A DNA stretch of 64,000 nucleotides. Origin: Pithys albifrons albifrons. Taxonomy: Eukaryota > Chordata > Aves > Passeriformes > Thamnophilidae. The position numbers and the translations under genes are program-made. Location of the stretch: positions 27,188,865-27,252,864 of the forward strand of contig NC_092464.1 of assembly GCF_047495875.1 (NCBI RefSeq), read 5' to 3'. Positions 12,421 to 25,895 of this stretch are shown piece by piece. Within the stretch, counting starts at the first letter, position 1, and every line of letters begins with the position of its first letter. Below the pieces are notes generated by a model that ran no database searches, was not told the origin of the DNA, and saw only the letters and a program-made list of their open reading frames with translations.

Positions 12421-14369
12421 TACATTTTTCCCGAAATCTGCCCCATGATAAAAAGTCACTTTTTGTATTTTCATCAGTATTTTTCTGGTAATTTTAGCTA
12501 AAATGTTTCTCATCCAACTGTTTGTTTCTATTTGCTTGATTGCAAGAGTGCTTTCACATACCAGATTCACCAATCCATCTGCTTTTTTGTTGTTTTTGTT
12601 TGTTTGTTTTTTCTAAATTATTCTGTGTTTAGCACACATAAAAACATTTCTAATCCTGTTCCCTCCCTCCCCCAAAACCTCACTGGTAAAAAGACATAGA
12701 GGCTTTTTCTCATTAATGATTTGCTGTTTATACAGTAGAAGCTATATAGCATTTGAGTAAAGAGACAAAGCTACATGATATTAATATTAGGCTGCTCAGC
12801 GAGCTGTGGAAGTGGCCATAGCCCATCAGCCAGCTAATTAATGGAAAAAATATGAGAAGTAGAGAGCACTTACTTCTGATATTGCAGGAGGCAAATAAAA
12901 AGGAAAGAGAAAAACCAAAAATCTTAAGGTAAATTCCTTCAAAATCTTTCTGAGAATGTTTGAAAATACACTTTTGTGTCAAGGCACTTATACTACAGTG
13001 TGCACTGAGGGCTAAATTATTCCAAATTGCTTATACAGAAACACTGTGTTAAATGCACAGCTATGAAAAAATTCTGTGATGACTCATCTCCCACTATGCA
13101 AGTTTGCTATACTTTCTTCTTCCCCATATAAGAAATGAATCACCTTTCCACACATGCTGTATCTTCCTAGATCTACAATAATCCTAGTAGAGTTTCAAAC
13201 ATCTGAAGCCATCCTCACAAGAAATGCAGTTTTGCACTGGCTTGGACTTTTGGCTCCTCCCATGCTTTTGCTTTTGCTTTTGAACTCCTGACTGTCTTAC
13301 TTGCAGAAATAAGAGGACTTGGCAGCTGTTTTGTCTTTTTCAGAAAAAAAAGAAAAAGGAAAAAAAAAAAAAACAGAACAAAACAAACCACAAAGCTAGG
13401 TAGTAATTTCAGCTTCTGGGCTGATCACATGTGCCAACTTTTTCAGGTGCCTCCCCACACAGTAGACTGAAATAATTCCTCTTCCATGTGTCTCCAGCCT
13501 ACAAAGCAGTCATCTGTATATTGTGTAAAAAAAAAAAAAAGACACTGCACTGCCTCACACGAAGGCAAAATAGTCTTATGGAAGGGACCTTACATGCTAT
13601 TAACTAGGAGAGATGATGTAAATAGGATGTATGTAACAGATGAACAATGCTTATTGTTTTCTTTAAGCAATTAAAGAAGACAAAATACCTTGAAAGTGAT
13701 ATTTATTTCTTAAAAACAAAATTTTAATTGTGTTCGAAACTCTTTGTGCTTCTCTAATTAAAATGAGTAGAACAAGATATTTTTTTCATTTCTATTCTGT
13801 TCAACTTTAAATCCCTGTGTTAGTAGCAGCTAGTAAAGTCAGACATTATTTTTTATTAGGCAAAAGTTTTCAACGAAAACACCATTTTAATAACACATTT
13901 TCATAGGAAGACGTAGCATAGCTGGCATCCCAATATGGTCCAACACTTACCTGAGAGAAGGTTAGGTTCATGTCCTTGCTTTGTCTGACTCATTTTCAGC
14001 TTTGTAGATATCACCCAATTACTAGGGGTCTCATGGTGATTTTGCTTGCATGTGTGCAAACATGCAGAGATAAATCACAGAGGAGTCAGAAAGCTCTGTA
14101 TACAAAAAGACTGACATGCAGAGCTTTTCAAAGACTGTCATTCAGACATCAATATGTCCATCAGCACATGTCACAGCATATCTTTTCTGCATTCATTTGC
14201 ACTAATATATTAGCAACATGTTTTAATTAATTATTAATTGATAAAATAAATTCAGTTTTTGTTAATGTCATGATCTGGAACTACACAATAAGAAGGATAA
14301 CTGTTATTAACTTTTATATATAGATATAACTGTAAACAGACCAGAGCAAACTACTCCCCCAGCACCAAA
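12421..14369. other. Non-coding DNA with A runs, no gene seen
   Basis: Nothing coding is recognised. Homopolymer A runs occur at 13360-13373 and 13527-13540, and T/G-rich sequence at 12580-12615. The 84-codon minus frame at 12728-12982 has no recognised domain. An AT-rich patch (14222-14325) precedes the LTR-like block. Confidence 0.6.
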
Positions 14370-15036
14370 TGTAAAAACAAAAGAGAACAACCCCCAAACT
14401 GTAGATTCCTCCTGGAGCAGTTATATTTATGGACAGTGTCAGTGTCACACCTCGACTGGCTGCGAGGTGAATTCTGTCTTTTCCCAGTGAGGCAGAAACA
14501 AGGAGTAAACACTCATGTGGACTTTCTCTCTCCTTGTCCTTTGTTCTAAACGAAGAAGGAAAAGCTGGGAGTGAAGGAATGGTGGTAATTCCCAGGAATC
14601 TCCTTGCAGTCAAAGTTGGTCCCCAGGAAGAAAAACAAAGGTCTGCAGTGTGTCCCAAGGTAGTCGTGACTCTCTTCTCTCAATCCCTCTGTGAAACTCA
14701 GGTGCCCAGAGATAGAGGGGGAAAAACAAAGAGCAGAGCCAGAAAAGAAAGAGCTCTCACCAGCAAGCTGTGGCTCTTTTTTTGCAGCTGCCCAAGGAAA
14801 AGCCCAAAAGTCAAGCCAGTACACAGGGAGAAAAAAACCACCAACCTCTTCCCACCCCCAGCTGCTGGGGTTCTGTTTTTTAACCTCCATCCCACCACTT
14901 AGCTGGAATCTGGAAGTCATCAGCCATTTTTGTCCTCAGTCCTGGCACTCCAAACCCAAAGCTATGTGTTGGTATGGTGAGAAAAATTCTCTGAGGGACT
15001 CCTCCCAACACCACCTTCCTGTTTGAACCTTTAACA
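14370..15036 (-). mobile_element. Candidate LTR (solo or 5' LTR of an endogenous retrovirus)
   Basis: This block is visibly richer in G+C than its surroundings and is open on both strands (for example 14534-14902 plus and 14546-14920 minus), as expected for a composition island and not for a gene. Read on the minus strand it starts TGTTAAAGG at 15036 and ends TTTTTACA at 14370, giving the TG...CA ends of retroviral LTRs and a length of 667 bases. Two bases further on comes TGGTGCTGGGGG (14367-14356), resembling a tRNA primer-binding site that begins TGG. I cannot identify a clear poly(A) signal, the tRNA match is imperfect, and no target-site duplication is seen. An alternative 3' end is ...GAGGTGTGACA at 14442. 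No viral genes are visible nearby. Confidence 0.4.
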
Positions 15037-16183
15037 CCTAAACTACCAGAATCATTGATAGATTAAATTGCTATTTGATTTTGCTTCTTTCTTTTTTTTT
15101 TCTCAAGCTTGGTAGCATCTTTTCAAAAAAGATAGTATCTTTTAATTTCTAACAATTTCCCAAGCTGAAAAACTTGGAAAGTATTGTGTACAGACTTAGT
15201 TTTGATTATTCTCATTTAAAGTCCTTAAATACTGGTCTAAAAGAGGCTGAAGCTCAAGTCTATTTCCTTAATAAATGGTACAGCACTATTTAATAGAGCT
15301 GGAGAAAGGAGGATATGCAGTATTTCCAATGTTTTCATGTGTCTTTAAAGTGCCTTGCTTTCAGAGAAAGATGAGCCAAATATTAATTACCTAAATATTA
15401 ACAAAGGTCTCATATTTTATCCTACTCCACCAGCAACTTCCTGTCTTTATTCAGAGCTTTCATTCTTGGAAACAGGAAGAGGTACAATAGAATGAAGACA
15501 AGCACAGATCATTCCCCTTCACACTGCAAGTCCAGATTTTTCAACAGCTGAAGATTTTATAACAAATTAATACAAAGAAAAAGCCAAGTTTTAAAAATAT
15601 TTCAGCTTTGAATAAGATACATTTCCAAGCCTGTTGATCATGTAATTCTGACTTGTGCACTCAGGTTCTCTGAAGTTATCCTCAGGAACTTGTTAGAGTC
15701 TTTAGAAAGCTTACCCAATAAATTAAGTAATATAATTATATTCAATTTAATAATATTTAGCTTGCAGATGGTCTCATAGCAAAAAAGAGTAGTTAAAACA
15801 CAAAACTAACTCATAGTTCTGAGAATTGAAAGAGCTTGACATTTTTCTTCTTAAGTAAATATCGTATTTTAATTGCTACAGCCCCAAGGTAACCATAAAG
15901 TCATGCACTGACAGCTCATGCAGATTTTATGAGGCTGTTTACTCTGTTGTTCACAAAAAAAAAAGTTTGTTTAGCAACTGCTGCTGCTCCTGATGCTTAC
16001 ATCACCTGTAAGTGAGCAAGTGTCTTCATGAATAAGGAAAAAAAGGTGCCTGCAATGAAAAACCTAAGAAAAGAAAATCTGAATATAGAGTTGTGAAGAG
16101 TACAAAAATGGCCCAAGTGTTTGTGTTGTTGCCTGGCTGTGCCAGTCACCTCCCATTTTTAGTGTTATTTTCATTCTGTTTAA
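15037..16183. other. Non-coding AT-rich DNA
   Basis: No gene or recognised repeat. A poly-A run at about 15954-15964 precedes a short CTGCTGCTGCTCC-like patch near 15980. Only short open frames exist. Confidence 0.6.
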
Positions 16184-16342
16184 GAGAAGTCATGGATGCC
16201 CCAAGCCTTGAAGTGTCCAAGGCCAGGTTGAATGAGGCATTGAACCAGATCTAGTGGAAAGTGTCCCTGGCTGTGACAGAGGATTAGAACTAGATGATCT
16301 TTAACATCACTTCCAACACAGATCATTCTGTGATTCTGTGAA
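16184..16342 (+). mobile_element. CR1 LINE 3' end fragment
   Basis: Starts within the end of CR1 ORF2 (GAAGTCATGGATGCCCCAAG, then AAGGCCAGGTTGAATGAGGC) and runs through the 3' UTR blocks TCTAGTGGAAAGTGTCCCTG and AACTAGATGATCTTTAA to the terminal ATTCTGTGATTCTGTG. It matches the commonly seen avian CR1 3' region well, so it is a strongly 5'-truncated insertion of about 160 bases. No coding capacity remains. Its blocks differ from the 3' UTR of the copy at 6488-8029, so the two probably belong to different CR1 subfamilies. Confidence 0.93.
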
Positions 16343-19300
16343 TGGGGGCATTTTTCTTGACTGGAGACATGGACTGCGGGTAATCAACATCTTTTCATTT
16401 TCTAATTACTCCATTTTAAAAAGAATTTAAAGATGGTTTAAAGGTTTTTTTGATTAGTTGTGCAGGTTTCCAGAGCTTTCTGCAGTCTAATGATGTAGGT
16501 CTTAGAACATAAGACCACTACACACCAAGTATATGTATTTTAATACACATCATGTTCTAGCCATTAATATTACTAGGGGGTTTGATTTCTAGAGAATATA
16601 TGTGTCATCCAATGGATTTTATGAAGGATATAATCTAATGCAAATCTATGATGCAATTTGCACTGTCTCTGGAAAGCAGTGATACCAACAATTTTTTTAA
16701 CAAACAAGTGTGTTTAGAAAGTATATGGATATTGCAGCAGAAAACAGCTAGTTCAAAACTGAAGTTTTGTACTGAGATATTTAGATGCCAAATGTGATGG
16801 AAATGTCCCATTTTTAAAATACGTAGTTTTAAATTTCACCATGTGCCTTTCAGACTAAGATTTACTGTCCAATATTTTATACAAATGGTAACATCTATGC
16901 CAATTCTATCTGATTTCTTGTCCTATTTGGTACTTTTCTACAGTTTAATGGCAGATAGAGCTATTATTACTTAACAGAATAAGTACTGTCCATACCTTTC
17001 CACTTCAAAAACACATTTTCAGCTTTCCTAAACACCCGAAACCACAGTCACTTCTAGCTAGCAAGTTGAAATGTTACAATGAAGGATATTTTATAAGGCA
17101 GAAACCACCCAGTTGCATACCATCTAGAGTCAACTGGAATTCAAAGCCTTTCTGCTGATTCATGTTTGGTATCATTAACTCAAATCCTTTTCTGTTTAAT
17201 CCCATGATAATCAGTTAACCTTTATGGAGTAAAGGACATATTGTCCTTCCAATATGAGAATCAAATAAAATACTATGTACATGGATAAATAGATTTTTAT
17301 ATTTGCTTTTTCTACCATCTTGTCATGATTCAGAAGTATATATAAGCACATGCTAGGATTTATGCACATTTGTTTCGATTTAAAGCCAATGAGGCATAAG
17401 CAAATTCTTAAGGTTAAAGAGAGGTTAACATATAAGTCTTTACTTTTTTAGATACTCTGTTAGAAATAGAACAAATAAAGAAATTTGCCAAACTTCAGGA
17501 CTGTTAGTACTTTGAATGTCTCAAAGTTTAGAACTATTCAGATAAACATGGAAAAAATATTCATAAATAGTAGTGCTGAAACCAATCCATATTTGTGCTA
17601 TTATATAATAGACTGAATAAAAAAAGTTAAAATTTTGAAAGTGTTAAAACATTTAAGACTACTTGGTTCCCCCGTGTAAGTCCAACTTCTTTACTTAGGT
17701 CAATTAAATATTTCTTTAATTAAATTATATATTATTGCTTTATAAACCATGTAAGCATTGAGACTTTTGAAGAAGTGACTTGGCAATCTTCAGTCTTGCA
17801 GGAAAAAAAAAGTCCTTCTTGAAAATAATTATTACCTTTTTTGAAATGCACAATCATTGATAAAAAGCCAGAGGTCTGGGATTTCTTTGTTGTTCCATTA
17901 ACTTGAAAGAAAATTACATATTATTATTCATTTGTGACTTCCCAGAGAATAATCACACCAGGGGTGGGAAAGAGGGCATTGTGAAGCAGTAGTTGCAAGC
18001 ATAAAGTACAGTAGCTCTTTGTCTCTAAAAAAAAAAATCCCCTGAAAAAAACACTTTTAAAAAGCTCTGCTTTTAAAAGGCATTAAAGATTTTGTACTGT
18101 GCTATAAATGGACATTGTTCTATAAGCTGTACCTCAACAAGTTGACATTGGTTGTCATGTCAAATCTCAACAGGCCACCTCTTCTCATGTTTTCCTAAGT
18201 TAAGAACTGCCACTGTAGCAGAATGAAACATAACCTTTAATATTTCTTTCTTTGGTCTGGGCTTCAGTGAAATGCAAGAGAAGTGTAAGAAATCCTTGTC
18301 TCTCAGTGGATTTAGTTATCAGGCTCTCTCCTTTAGAGCTATTGTCAGCTGAGAATTCTTCCAAGAAGAAAGAGAAGTTATTTTGTGTTCCTGTTTCCAT
18401 CTTTGTCAGATGAAGAAAGACAAAATTAGATTAATATATATGCCTGTCTATTTTGTTTCTGTAGAAAGCTAGAAGCACTACTGCAAGTCTTGCATAATAT
18501 TTAATGCTCTTGTCTCAGATACAAATATCCATAGGTTTTGTATGCATTACATAATGGAGCTACACTGTTCCTCAGAGGCATGACTTTGGGATTGATAGAG
18601 CTCAACAACTGTATGTCCCTACTGGGAGTCTCTCAGCTTGAAGTATCTCTGGGAGTTCTGAAGAAGCCTTAGCTGCAATTCAGGAAATACAGATATCCTA
18701 GTTTGGCTCAGTGATCACTTGAAATTGTGCAGAACAAGAAGTTGATAAACTTAGTTTTCCTGTTTCCTTGCCACCACCTCTATTTTGCATAACAGTATGC
18801 TAGACAACATACCAGACTTAAAAAATGGAAATGAAAAGGGACAATCTCAACTAACAGATTGTAAAGCACCTTCATCCTGCTAGGTCTGGCTATCTTACTT
18901 TTCTCTTCCTTCCCATGAGTATGATTGTTCTATTGCACTACTTGACAGAGGTTTGCATTCAACAAAAGTAGATGATTACTATGGATTAGAACTTGGCTAG
19001 GGGCATATAGCCCTCACCATGCCTCTGTGAGATGCTGCTCTGACAAGAAAATGCTGTGTCTCCCAAAAACACCTGCTTTCAAATTTCATAAGTTACAAAA
19101 AAACTGATTTGCCTTCATTCTTATCAGTTTAGTTTACTACAAGAGCTACAGAAGTCAAAAGAGAAGTAAGAGAATTGCTCAACAGAAACTGACTTTTTTT
19201 TTAACCACTTACTTCTGTTTTGTCTCTGAGAATGTCTTTTATAAATAATGGAAACAAAATGTTTTGATGTCACAAAAAAGTTACTCCTGCTCATGGAAGA

Positions 19301-22300
19301 CTGGGTGGCTTCTGTTCATGCTCTTCATTCACTAAATATCTGCAAAAAATATTTTCCCTGATATGGAAATCCTAACTGGGTATCCTATTTCAGATCTGAA
19401 TGGTAGAATGGAATCCTGGAGCTGTATCACCTCTGCACTATAGAACAGCTCATGTCTCTCATGCTTACAATGGTATATCCATTCACAGTGATGTGAGACA
19501 TAGTGGCTCAAGATGTTTTGAAAGCTTTCATGTGCATTATAAACTGTGCAGTTTGTCTGGTTTTGGAACTAAACAGATTTATTTATTTATTGTTTTTAAT
19601 CTTTCCTCATGGATTGTTTTCTTCTCCCCATGGAGATTTATAAACAGCATCCCCAATTCTCAATGAATTCGTATGAATTGCAGATGTAGTCACCAGCACT
19701 CATAAGGGTTAAAAAGCTCAGAAGTTTTGGGATCTGCTGCTTTGGCAAACAGAGGCTGCATTGTTTTAGAGGACCAGAAGCAAAAGGTTTTGTTGCACTA
19801 TGGGAAAGTGCTGATCAATCTTCAAACTGATGTGATACCAGTGTACTAGAGGACTTTGAGTAGCGTAGAAGTCCTGACACTGCTGAATCAAAGAGGCTTT
19901 TCTGTTCACCCTGTCAATTCATATGCCTAATTCTTCATTTCAGCATCTACTTACAGATTGGCATTTGAGGTTTAATTGATTTTACTGTGCAGCTAGAATA
20001 TAAGGTCTCCCTTAGTAAAATTTATTCTTTATTGTTCTCAGTAGAAACATTTTTGTAATTTAGTGGGCACTTGTGGGAAGTGTAAACGTAATTGTCACAG
20101 AAAAGACACATGCAAACATGTTTCCCTTTACTTAATTTACTGTTGGCATGATGAGACATCTCAATACATTTGCAATGGAGTCAGACTATGCAAAAGAAGA
20201 AAAAAATATCTTAAAGGCAACATAATTTAATGTCACTCTGCTGATGTTAATGGATTCTCATAAACTTACATGAGCTAAGAATCTGTTCCACAAACTGTCA
20301 CTGTTGGTACTTGGAATATCCAGTCGAGTTGGACACTGAATAGGCAGTTATCTTTAAATTCTATTTGAAGACACCAATTCATTTTTTCAAACCTAAAATT
20401 TAAACTGAGACCAAATTGTACTGACCCTGAGAGGATTTTTTTTAATAATCCAGAAGTTTTCATTGTGATAAATACCTGATTCAAAAGGCATGTCACAGAA
20501 CATGTCTCAGGAGACAAAATTTGTTCATACAGTATGAGAATGTTTCTACCACAAGTTTCCATACTATTGGTTTAAATTCTTTCAAAAACTGTATTTAAGT
20601 AATAGTCCAAAATAAGATAATAAAGGTCAAAAATATAACATGATACATAAATCCCACATCTCTTAACACCTGCTGCTTAATTTTTCCCCTTTAATATGAA
20701 GTTAGTATTTTTCTCATAGTTAAATGTGAACTTTAAACTGGAAAAATAATTTTTGTTATAAAATCTTTTGGGTTTTTGTACTTTGTAATGTATGCTAAGG
20801 AATGTTTCTCAATTTCATTCTTACAATGTTTGTACAGGAAAAATTTTTAGACTCTGAGCTATGTCTTTTAAAAACAACTTCTAAAAATTAGAGAACAAAT
20901 GCATTCTTTTTTTTGTTTTGACTTTCCATTTTTTGTCCAAACCATGAAAATCAGAGAGCTAATGATTCTTAATAGTGTCTTAAAGAAATTCAAACACAAC
21001 TCTACCAATTCTTCATTAAAATTAAACTGTTATAAAAAACAACAGCATTTCAGTAACACTGATACTGATAAAATACCAGCAAAATTGATTCTCAATATGT
21101 GATCTAGTGAAAGTGTGAGAATTCCAATCATATAATTATTTATCTTATAAAAATACTAGAAAATTTAAATTTTTCTCTTTTCCAAGAGAAATAATATTTA
21201 GAAAAAATGGTTGCATGTGTTGGAAAGTTTCTGATTCTTCTGGCTTTCCCTCTGCTTTCTAGTCTGGGGAATGGGAACACACAAAAAACTCTAGTAAGGG
21301 GCTTGATTACTGTTGGTGTAAGACTGTACTCAGTTCACACCGGCCAAAGTTTTCAATAAAGCTTTTGGTAATATGTTTTATCTTTGCTACTTGTGCTTCT
21401 TGACATAGTAGATATACGCAGGGAACAGTGGATGATATATTGCAAGAATTCAATGAACAGAACCACACTAAGATCATTATTTTGTGGGCCATGAAATAAC
21501 TGAAACCTTCCTCTTATATAAGAAAATGCTGCCTGTAGGCACAAAGTAGTTTGAAGAGTATCATGAATTTGCAGATGATATTGTTTCCTAGCATTAGATC
21601 TGTTTGTCCACTGGCCGCCATAAGGATATGTAACTCCCTCAGGTTTATGTTCTTTTAACTAGTAAAGCTCATATCAGTTTAACATTATTTTTAGTTCAGA
21701 TAACTCCAATGCATACTTCGTGAAAGCTGATACTTAAGCATGTTGTTGTTAGTGTCAGATGTCAATATTCTGTCAATGACAGCATCATCAAAAACAACAA
21801 AGTCAAGTCAGGAAGATAAAAACTGGCTGCAAATCAATGCAGATGCAAGGGCATCTTGCAGATTTCTCATGCATATGATTGCTCTCTCAGAACAAAGTTC
21901 GGGTTGTCACAGATATTACATTGACCGACAGTGGATAAATAGCTAAGACAGATAAATGCAATGATGGATAATCATAAAGTCATGCTTCTATTGATACATG
22001 ACTGTCCATAAACATTTGGTTGGAAAGACCGCATAAATTGTACTTTGAAGGAAGATGGAAGTCAATTTTGTGTCAATCACTTCCAAAATTTGGGTTGGAG
22101 AACCTCAGCCTGGTCAAATATATCTCAGGTTGTCTTACAGCATAGCACTTTCAGAAAGCAGTACTGTTTCAACACAATAAGGGTAACTGGAGAGGACAAT
22201 GGTCATTTAAGCAGGAACAGAACAGCAAAAAACTGAGGCCAAGAGTATATTTAAGGGAATGATTGTTCATGAGGTGTTTTCAATAATATCTGGACCACAA

Positions 22301-25300
22301 TGAATCTAATGATATTCAGTCATGCTTGACAGGCTATGAACTCAGCAAACAGGAGTTGTTACCCTCCACTCACTGTTACTCACTTGCTCGCAGAAACACT
22401 GTGCCTAACCCACTTGATTACACAATGATTAAAAGGTGACCAAATCTACTGAAGAACCTAAGCTGTTCAAATAGACAGGGAGAAAAGAAGGAAAACAAGC
22501 AGAAACAGCAAATTGTGTACAATCAGCATAAATGGAGAAACAGAGCAGAAGCGAAGACTGAAGGAGATAATGCAATTTTCTGCCAGTTACTGTTCCAGAA
22601 AAGAAAGCCCTAACCTCAACGTCTGTCCTTGGACACAGAACACAAGGATGGGAAAGAATTGCTCATAGTTAGGAAACTGAAGGAAAGATGTTGATGAGAC
22701 ATAAGGAAGCTTAGGAATTTCTTACAACAATATAAACTAAAAAAAAAAAAATAACCAGGGTTTCTAAGTTACTTACAGTTTGGTTGAAACTATAGATGTC
22801 AGAAAGAAAAAATATAAAGCAAGCTATGTTTTTTGTCTAAGCAAGCTGGTTTATTTCAATCTTCTATAACAGCTATGAAAAACCAAGAACATCAGGTTTC
22901 AGAAAAAGCCACATGCATATACATACCCAGGATTACAATATAAAAAATTGCAATGTAATTTAAACATGTTTAGTTGAATCATTCTTCGAAATTAAAGTTG
23001 AAGAGTTTGTTAATTTAGGTTTTATTATGTTTGCTTGTTTTTAAATCAGGAGACATGTATTTATTTTGGTGTGTTGATATCTATAGTGAGTCTATTTTGC
23101 TATAAAAGCTGTCTTTTAATTTTCCTCTTTAAAAGTTCACATGACTTTGGGATTGAAAAAAGAATTTGAAATACAATAAATTCTCGAAGAGTCTTATCCA
23201 GTTAAAAAAGACTATTTAAATGCCATCTGCTTTGCAAATAACAGTTGCTACTACACAAGGGAATCAGTTATACATTACTCATCTGTGAGAAATGTTGATG
23301 AGTTCCAATGTTTTCCAAAGAAGTGGGCAGGGACAGACAAAGTTAGAACTTAAACCTGTAAGGCTGATTGATGTATCTGTTGCTTACAACTGAGTCATGC
23401 AGTCAAGGCATTCTGCTTAGACTGGTCTACAAGGCCAAACATCACAACTTAGGGGGGTACCATTGCCTAACATTCCCTGCTCCTTTTGCAACAGGAGTAA
23501 AAATCAGATTAGGGGAGCAGTTCTATTAGGCAGTATTGAGCACCTACAGAAGAGAAATTACATTTGTGCCTTATAGTACATATAAAAATTTAGTACTGCT
23601 GTGACTCAATAAAGCTCAAGCAAAGTAAGTGAAAACTTTTTAACAATTAAATCAGTGGTAGAAAAAAAAAGTCCATTTAAAGCCCTATGACTTTGCGGTT
23701 TACTTTAGGAGAATTTACCAGCTGCACACATAAAACCTTCAATGTAATCCAGCTAAGCAATGCTTGATTGCTACAAGTACAGCAGCCTTTCATGAACTTC
23801 TGAGTGAACTTGAAGCTATAGATTTGGCAATGTTTGCAGACCACTAAGTATTCCTGGTCCCACTAGTACTGCACTGCCCAAACCCTGGTTTCTACAAATT
23901 TGATTTTGAGTGCAGAATTAAAAAAAAAAAATTAAAGAGAAGGAAGGCAAAAAAAAGTTGAACAGGCATATAGACTTTAGCACATACAAAATTAAAACAG
24001 TTTAAAAATTGTCTTCACTTAGTAGCAATCCAAACTGTTTGAAATAATTGCTGCTCAGCAACAGAGATAAAGATGCTACTTCACATAAATATCTAATGAC
24101 TTCAACATGAGGAACTAACTATAATCGAGTGTCAGTGTTATTCACAAAGCTCTAGCACTGAAAGCATCTTTCTGAATGTCAAAATACAAGTAAATGTTGA
24201 AAAGCTGCATAAAATATTTTCTAATACCATAAAATAATGTCTTCTGAAGCTCTCAAAGTAACACACATAGAGTATGAAAACATTTTTCATGTTTATCTTT
24301 AGGGGGTATATTATCACAAATGAGAGGTTCAATTTCATTTCATATTCAAATATTGGTGACTGCATAAAGAATGCAAGCCTTTCAAATGTGAAATATAATT
24401 ATTATCCAGGGGGAAAAAAATGCAGTATAGTACAATAACATAGAGATAGATATTATCTCAAATATATATGTTGGAAATGGATATATGTAAACCAGTTGTA
24501 TAATAAGGCAGTAGAGACTCTGAATTTTATGAAGTAATAGCTAATTTATATGAGTACATTTCTACTGTCACTGGTTTTTTTTTTCTTTTTTACAATGACA
24601 GGAAAATAAACAAGGAAGGAAGAAAATGTTTCAGGTCATTGCCTTTCACTAATATCATCATCCATTAAAAAAATGCATAATTCTTGATTATTTTTGCAGC
24701 TAGATTACACATAAACTTCAAAGACTTATTCCAATTGGATTATATATTTACATGGGAATAAAGGAGTTGCACTAGCACAAGTACTTTTTCTTCCTTAGAA
24801 GTTCCATATGTTCAGAATCTTAATAACAGAAAAAAATTTTGGGACATAGAAAAAGGTCTGCATTCCTGTTCAGTACAGCTTCTTACTCATCTGTATTTAT
24901 CTATAGTAAAACATACTTGTCTGTATGCGCACAAAACATACGGTTTGATCCCCTGCTATTTCCAGAATTCCCTCTACTAAAGAAATTCTGACAAAGTCAA
25001 CCTTATTGTTTAACCAGAATAAGATTGTACAGGAAACACCTGCTACAATTGACCAAATGAATCACTCAGATTCCTCTGATTATTCCTGCTTCATAGCAAA
25101 GAAATGTATTTCTTAGAGCACATCGATATGTTCTGGTGACTTAAACTACCAATATCAGCGCTCATAATCTACAGTACTTCTCACTACTGCTACCACAGGA
25201 GGGGAAACAGGGCATGAGCACAATCTTCCATCTGTAGCTTCTTTTTTTTAGATGTTTTATCATGTAATGTAACCTAAAGTTGCTTTCAGGTCACTTTAAC

Positions 25301-25858
25301 TTAGCACTGACATGGTCATCTTGCTTACAATGGTAGCAGTCAGAAAAGTGCAAAATAAAATTCAAAACATGAATTACTTATATTGTTTGTGTCTCAGCTG
25401 TTACCACTGTGCTCTAATCTTCCATGTTTTCAAGTTATTCCTGACTGTACTGTTTCCCTCACAGCTTCCTTGCAACATCATTTTATTATGCAGATGTTAA
25501 TTTAAATAATACACAGAAATAACTTGATAAGACTTAAAAGTTTTCATAAGATTAAAAGAATAAACCACCAGAAAAAGCAATATAGACTCCTAGTCTTCTC
25601 TGATCTGAAAGGAAACCTGTTTTTTTCTTTTGCAATATGTAGGAATCTAAAGATATCCAGAGCTAACTATTAGATATGCAAAAGTAGTCCCTGTTCTTTT
25701 AGTGCTATATTACTCCATATGTCTTATATCCATCCTCTAGTATTAAGAAGTAGTTAGGGAAGACTCAGAGAGTTGAGATTCCAAGAGCCTGAACAGTAAA
25801 TAAAAACTTGTCAGATTTCCCAGCAGCCATATTAAGATTTAACTTTCAATCCAATATG
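16343..25858. other. Long non-coding stretch, no gene or clear repeat seen
   Basis: Nothing I can name lies in these 9.5 kb. Open frames are at most 95 codons (20275-20562 minus) and show no domains. Short A runs occur near 18027-18037, 22740-22751 and 23920-23931. The part 21700-22740 is somewhat less AT-rich and holds two small open frames (21740-21946, 22045-22236) without recognisable similarity. Very old repeats or conserved regulatory elements cannot be excluded. Confidence 0.55.
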
Positions 25859-25895
25859 ACACACACACACCAAAAAAAAAAAAAAAAAAAAAAAA
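25859..25895 (+). repeat. (AC)6 followed by a 24-base A run
   Basis: A microsatellite of six AC units (25859-25870) is followed by one C and 24 consecutive A (25872-25895). A poly-A run next to a dinucleotide repeat can be the tail of a retroposed copy, but no retroposed sequence is recognised upstream. Confidence 0.9.

Noticed and set aside
14534..15026. Overlapping open frames of 111-124 codons on both strands
   Set aside because: Both strands are open over the same G+C-richer block, which indicates composition and not coding. The block is better explained as LTR-like DNA.
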